Shown: piece after piece, positions 62,923 to 64,000 of the stretch | Layout of the letters: each line of letters begins with the position of its first letter | Numbering within the stretch: position 1 is the first letter of the stretch | Assembly (NCBI GenBank): GCA_017305665.1 | Contig: JAFKKH010000018.1 | Coordinates: 62,001 to 126,000 of the forward strand | Source: Hyphomicrobiales bacterium | GTDB lineage: Bacteria > Pseudomonadota > Alphaproteobacteria > Rhizobiales > Xanthobacteraceae | DNA: 64,000 bases | Direction of reading: 5' to 3' | Made by a program: the position numbers and the translations under genes | The notes under the pieces: model-generated | What the model saw: the letters and a program-made list of their open reading frames with translations, nothing else | Database searches by the model: none | Told to the model about the DNA's origin: nothing

Positions 62923-64000
62923 GCGAAATAGCGATCCAGCACGCCGCGATAGATCTGCGTGAGCTTTTCGAGGTCGGAAACCGGCGTGCGTTCGTCGATC
63001 TGATGCATGGTCTGGCCGACCAGCCCGAATTCGATGACCGGGCAGTAGTTCTTGATGAAGCGCGCGTCGGAAGTGCCGCCGCCGGTGTTCAAATCCGGTT
63101 TGCGCCCGGTGACCTCCTCGATTGTTGCAACCACGAGATCGGTGAACGGGCCGGGCTTGGTCACGAACGCGTCGGCGTTGGATGGCTCCCACACGATCCG
63201 CGCGCGGATACGGTTACCGGCTGCTTTTTCAAGCCGCGCCTCGACCAGCGCGCGCAAGGTCTCCTGCGTGTGATGATCGTTGAAACGGATGTTGAATTTT
63301 GCGCGCGCCTGTCCGGGGATCACGTTACTGGCGGTATTGCCGACGTCGACCGAGGTGAATTCCAGATTCGACGGCTGGAACTGCGCGTTGCCATTGTCGA
63401 GCGGTTCGCTGACCAGCGCGGTAATCAGCGCGGCGATATCGGGAATGGGGTTGGAAGCGCGATGCGGATAGGCGACGTGGCCCTGCACGCCATCGACATG
63501 GAGCGTGCCGGATTGCGATCCGCGGCGCCCGATCTTGATGGTGTCGCCCATCTCGGCGACGTTGCTGGGCTCGCCGACGATGCAATGGTCGAATCTTTCA
63601 CCGCGCGCCGCCGCCCATTGCATCAGCTTGACGGTGCCGTTGACGGCAATGTCTTCCTCATCGCCGGTGATCAGGAAAGAGATCGAACCTTTGGGCTGCC
63701 CGCCGTTCGCCGCGAGATAATCCAGCACGGCGGCGACACTGCAGGCGATCCCGCCCTTCATGTCCACGGTGCCGCGTCCGTAGAGCAAGCCGTCCTTCAC
63801 CTCGCCGGAAAACGCACCGAGCGTCCACGCACCTTCATCGCCCGGCGGCACCACGTCGGTATGGCCGGCGAACGCGATGTGAGGCGCGCCCGTGCCGATG
63901 CGAGCATAGAGATTGTCGATATCGGCAGCGCCGAGCTCGCTGAACGTAACGCGGTGAACGTCGAAGCCGGCGGAGTTGAATAAATTCTCGAGGACGCCGA
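62919..64000 (-). CDS. dapE: Succinyl-diaminopimelate desuccinylase (partial, 5' end beyond window)
   Basis: About 360 codons visible; the frame is open to the window edge (…[16 protein letters not shown]), so the N-terminus is missing by roughly 20-30 residues. M20 zinc peptidase motifs: [12 protein letters not shown] (His, Asp), [10 protein letters not shown] (bridging Asp), [11 protein letters not shown] (Glu pair), and the C-terminal [13 protein letters not shown]. Makes LL-diaminopimelate for lysine and peptidoglycan. Overlaps the downstream nucleosidase-like gene by 4 nt. Confidence 0.95.
   Translation of the reverse strand, partial: GVLENLFNSAGFDVHRVTFSELGAADIDNLYARIGTGAPHIAFAGHTDVVPPGDEGAWTLGAFSGEVKDGLLYGRGTVDMKGGIACSVAAVLDYLAANGGQPKGSISFLITGDEEDIAVNGTVKLMQWAAARGERFDHCIVGEPSNVAEMGDTIKIGRRGSQSGTLHVDGVQGHVAYPHRASNPIPDIAALITALVSEPLDNGNAQFQPSNLEFTSVDVGNTASNVIPGQARAKFNIRFNDHHTQETLRALVEARLEKAAGNRIRARIVWEPSNADAFVTKPGPFTDLVVATIEEVTGRKPDLNTGGGTSDARFIKNYCPVIEFGLVGQTMHQIDERTPVSDLEKLTQIYRGVLDRYFA

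Noticed and set aside
1-64000. tRNA, rRNA, CRISPR, prophage or insertion sequence
   Set aside because: No cloverleaf, spacer array, transposase, integrase or phage structural gene could be recognised on either strand.

Overview
This window is a GC-rich (by eye about 60-65%), gene-dense chromosomal segment from an alphaproteobacterium. The best fit is the order Hyphomicrobiales, family Nitrobacteraceae/Bradyrhizobiaceae (Bradyrhizobium, Rhodopseudomonas, Afipia and relatives). The reasons are a ChvG-ChvI/short-HprK/EIIA/HPr block, a short 4.5S-type SRP RNA upstream of dnaX-ybaB-recR, a dnaX without the zinc cysteines, Ku-LigD end joining, a DUF2865 protein, and intergenic palindromes of the kind common in this family. 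I cannot fix the genus. I saw no phage, insertion sequence, CRISPR array, tRNA or rRNA gene.

Layout. 0-8.5 kb: a two-barrel porin, a small secreted protein, a creatininase-family hydrolase divergent from an NMT1/THI5-type ABC transporter operon that runs on into a 2-hydroxyacid dehydrogenase and a two-domain Inh-type protease inhibitor, then a small peptide with a textbook double-glycine leader. 8.5-13.5 kb: a TRAP transporter (dctP, fused dctQM), a catalytically atypical SDR and radC. 13.5-17.5 kb: a twin palindromic repeat, map, sfsA and a K+/H+ antiporter. 17.5-22.2 kb: molybdate uptake (modABC, with ModC lacking its MOP domain) beside a free-standing molbindin and an unknown secreted protein, mepA, and a lysine-rich basic protein behind a consensus EcfG general-stress promoter. 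22.3-31 kb: lepA, the regulatory PTS (HPr, EIIA), hprK, chvG and chvI, a HugZ-like protein and pckA. This is a compact carbon/envelope signalling block, and PEP carboxykinase is a plausible output.

31-41.5 kb: a class A beta-lactamase, NHEJ genes (ligD, a 61-aa ORF, ku), a thioesterase, a small gene behind a consensus alphaproteobacterial LexA box, a DUF2865 protein, pyrE, a GST and two LysE exporters. 41.5-51 kb: polA with a degenerate proofreading site, an acyltransferase, hrpB, a retropepsin-like protease, a second twin palindrome and a phosphohexomutase. 51-64 kb: an Lrp regulator, a PfkB kinase, nudC, a HIT protein, SRP RNA, dnaX-ybaB-recR, ampG, rmuC divergent from def-fmt-truA across CtrA-like boxes, and an MTA/SAH-nucleosidase-like gene coupled to dapE, which runs off the window.

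Most of the content is core metabolism and information processing. The points worth a second look are the matched twin-palindrome elements, the double-glycine peptide, the three regulatory boxes (EcfG, LexA, CtrA), the SDR without its catalytic Ser/Tyr, the MOP-less ModC beside a separate Mop protein, and the dead exonuclease of PolA. All statements come from reading the sequence and translations; no database search was possible.
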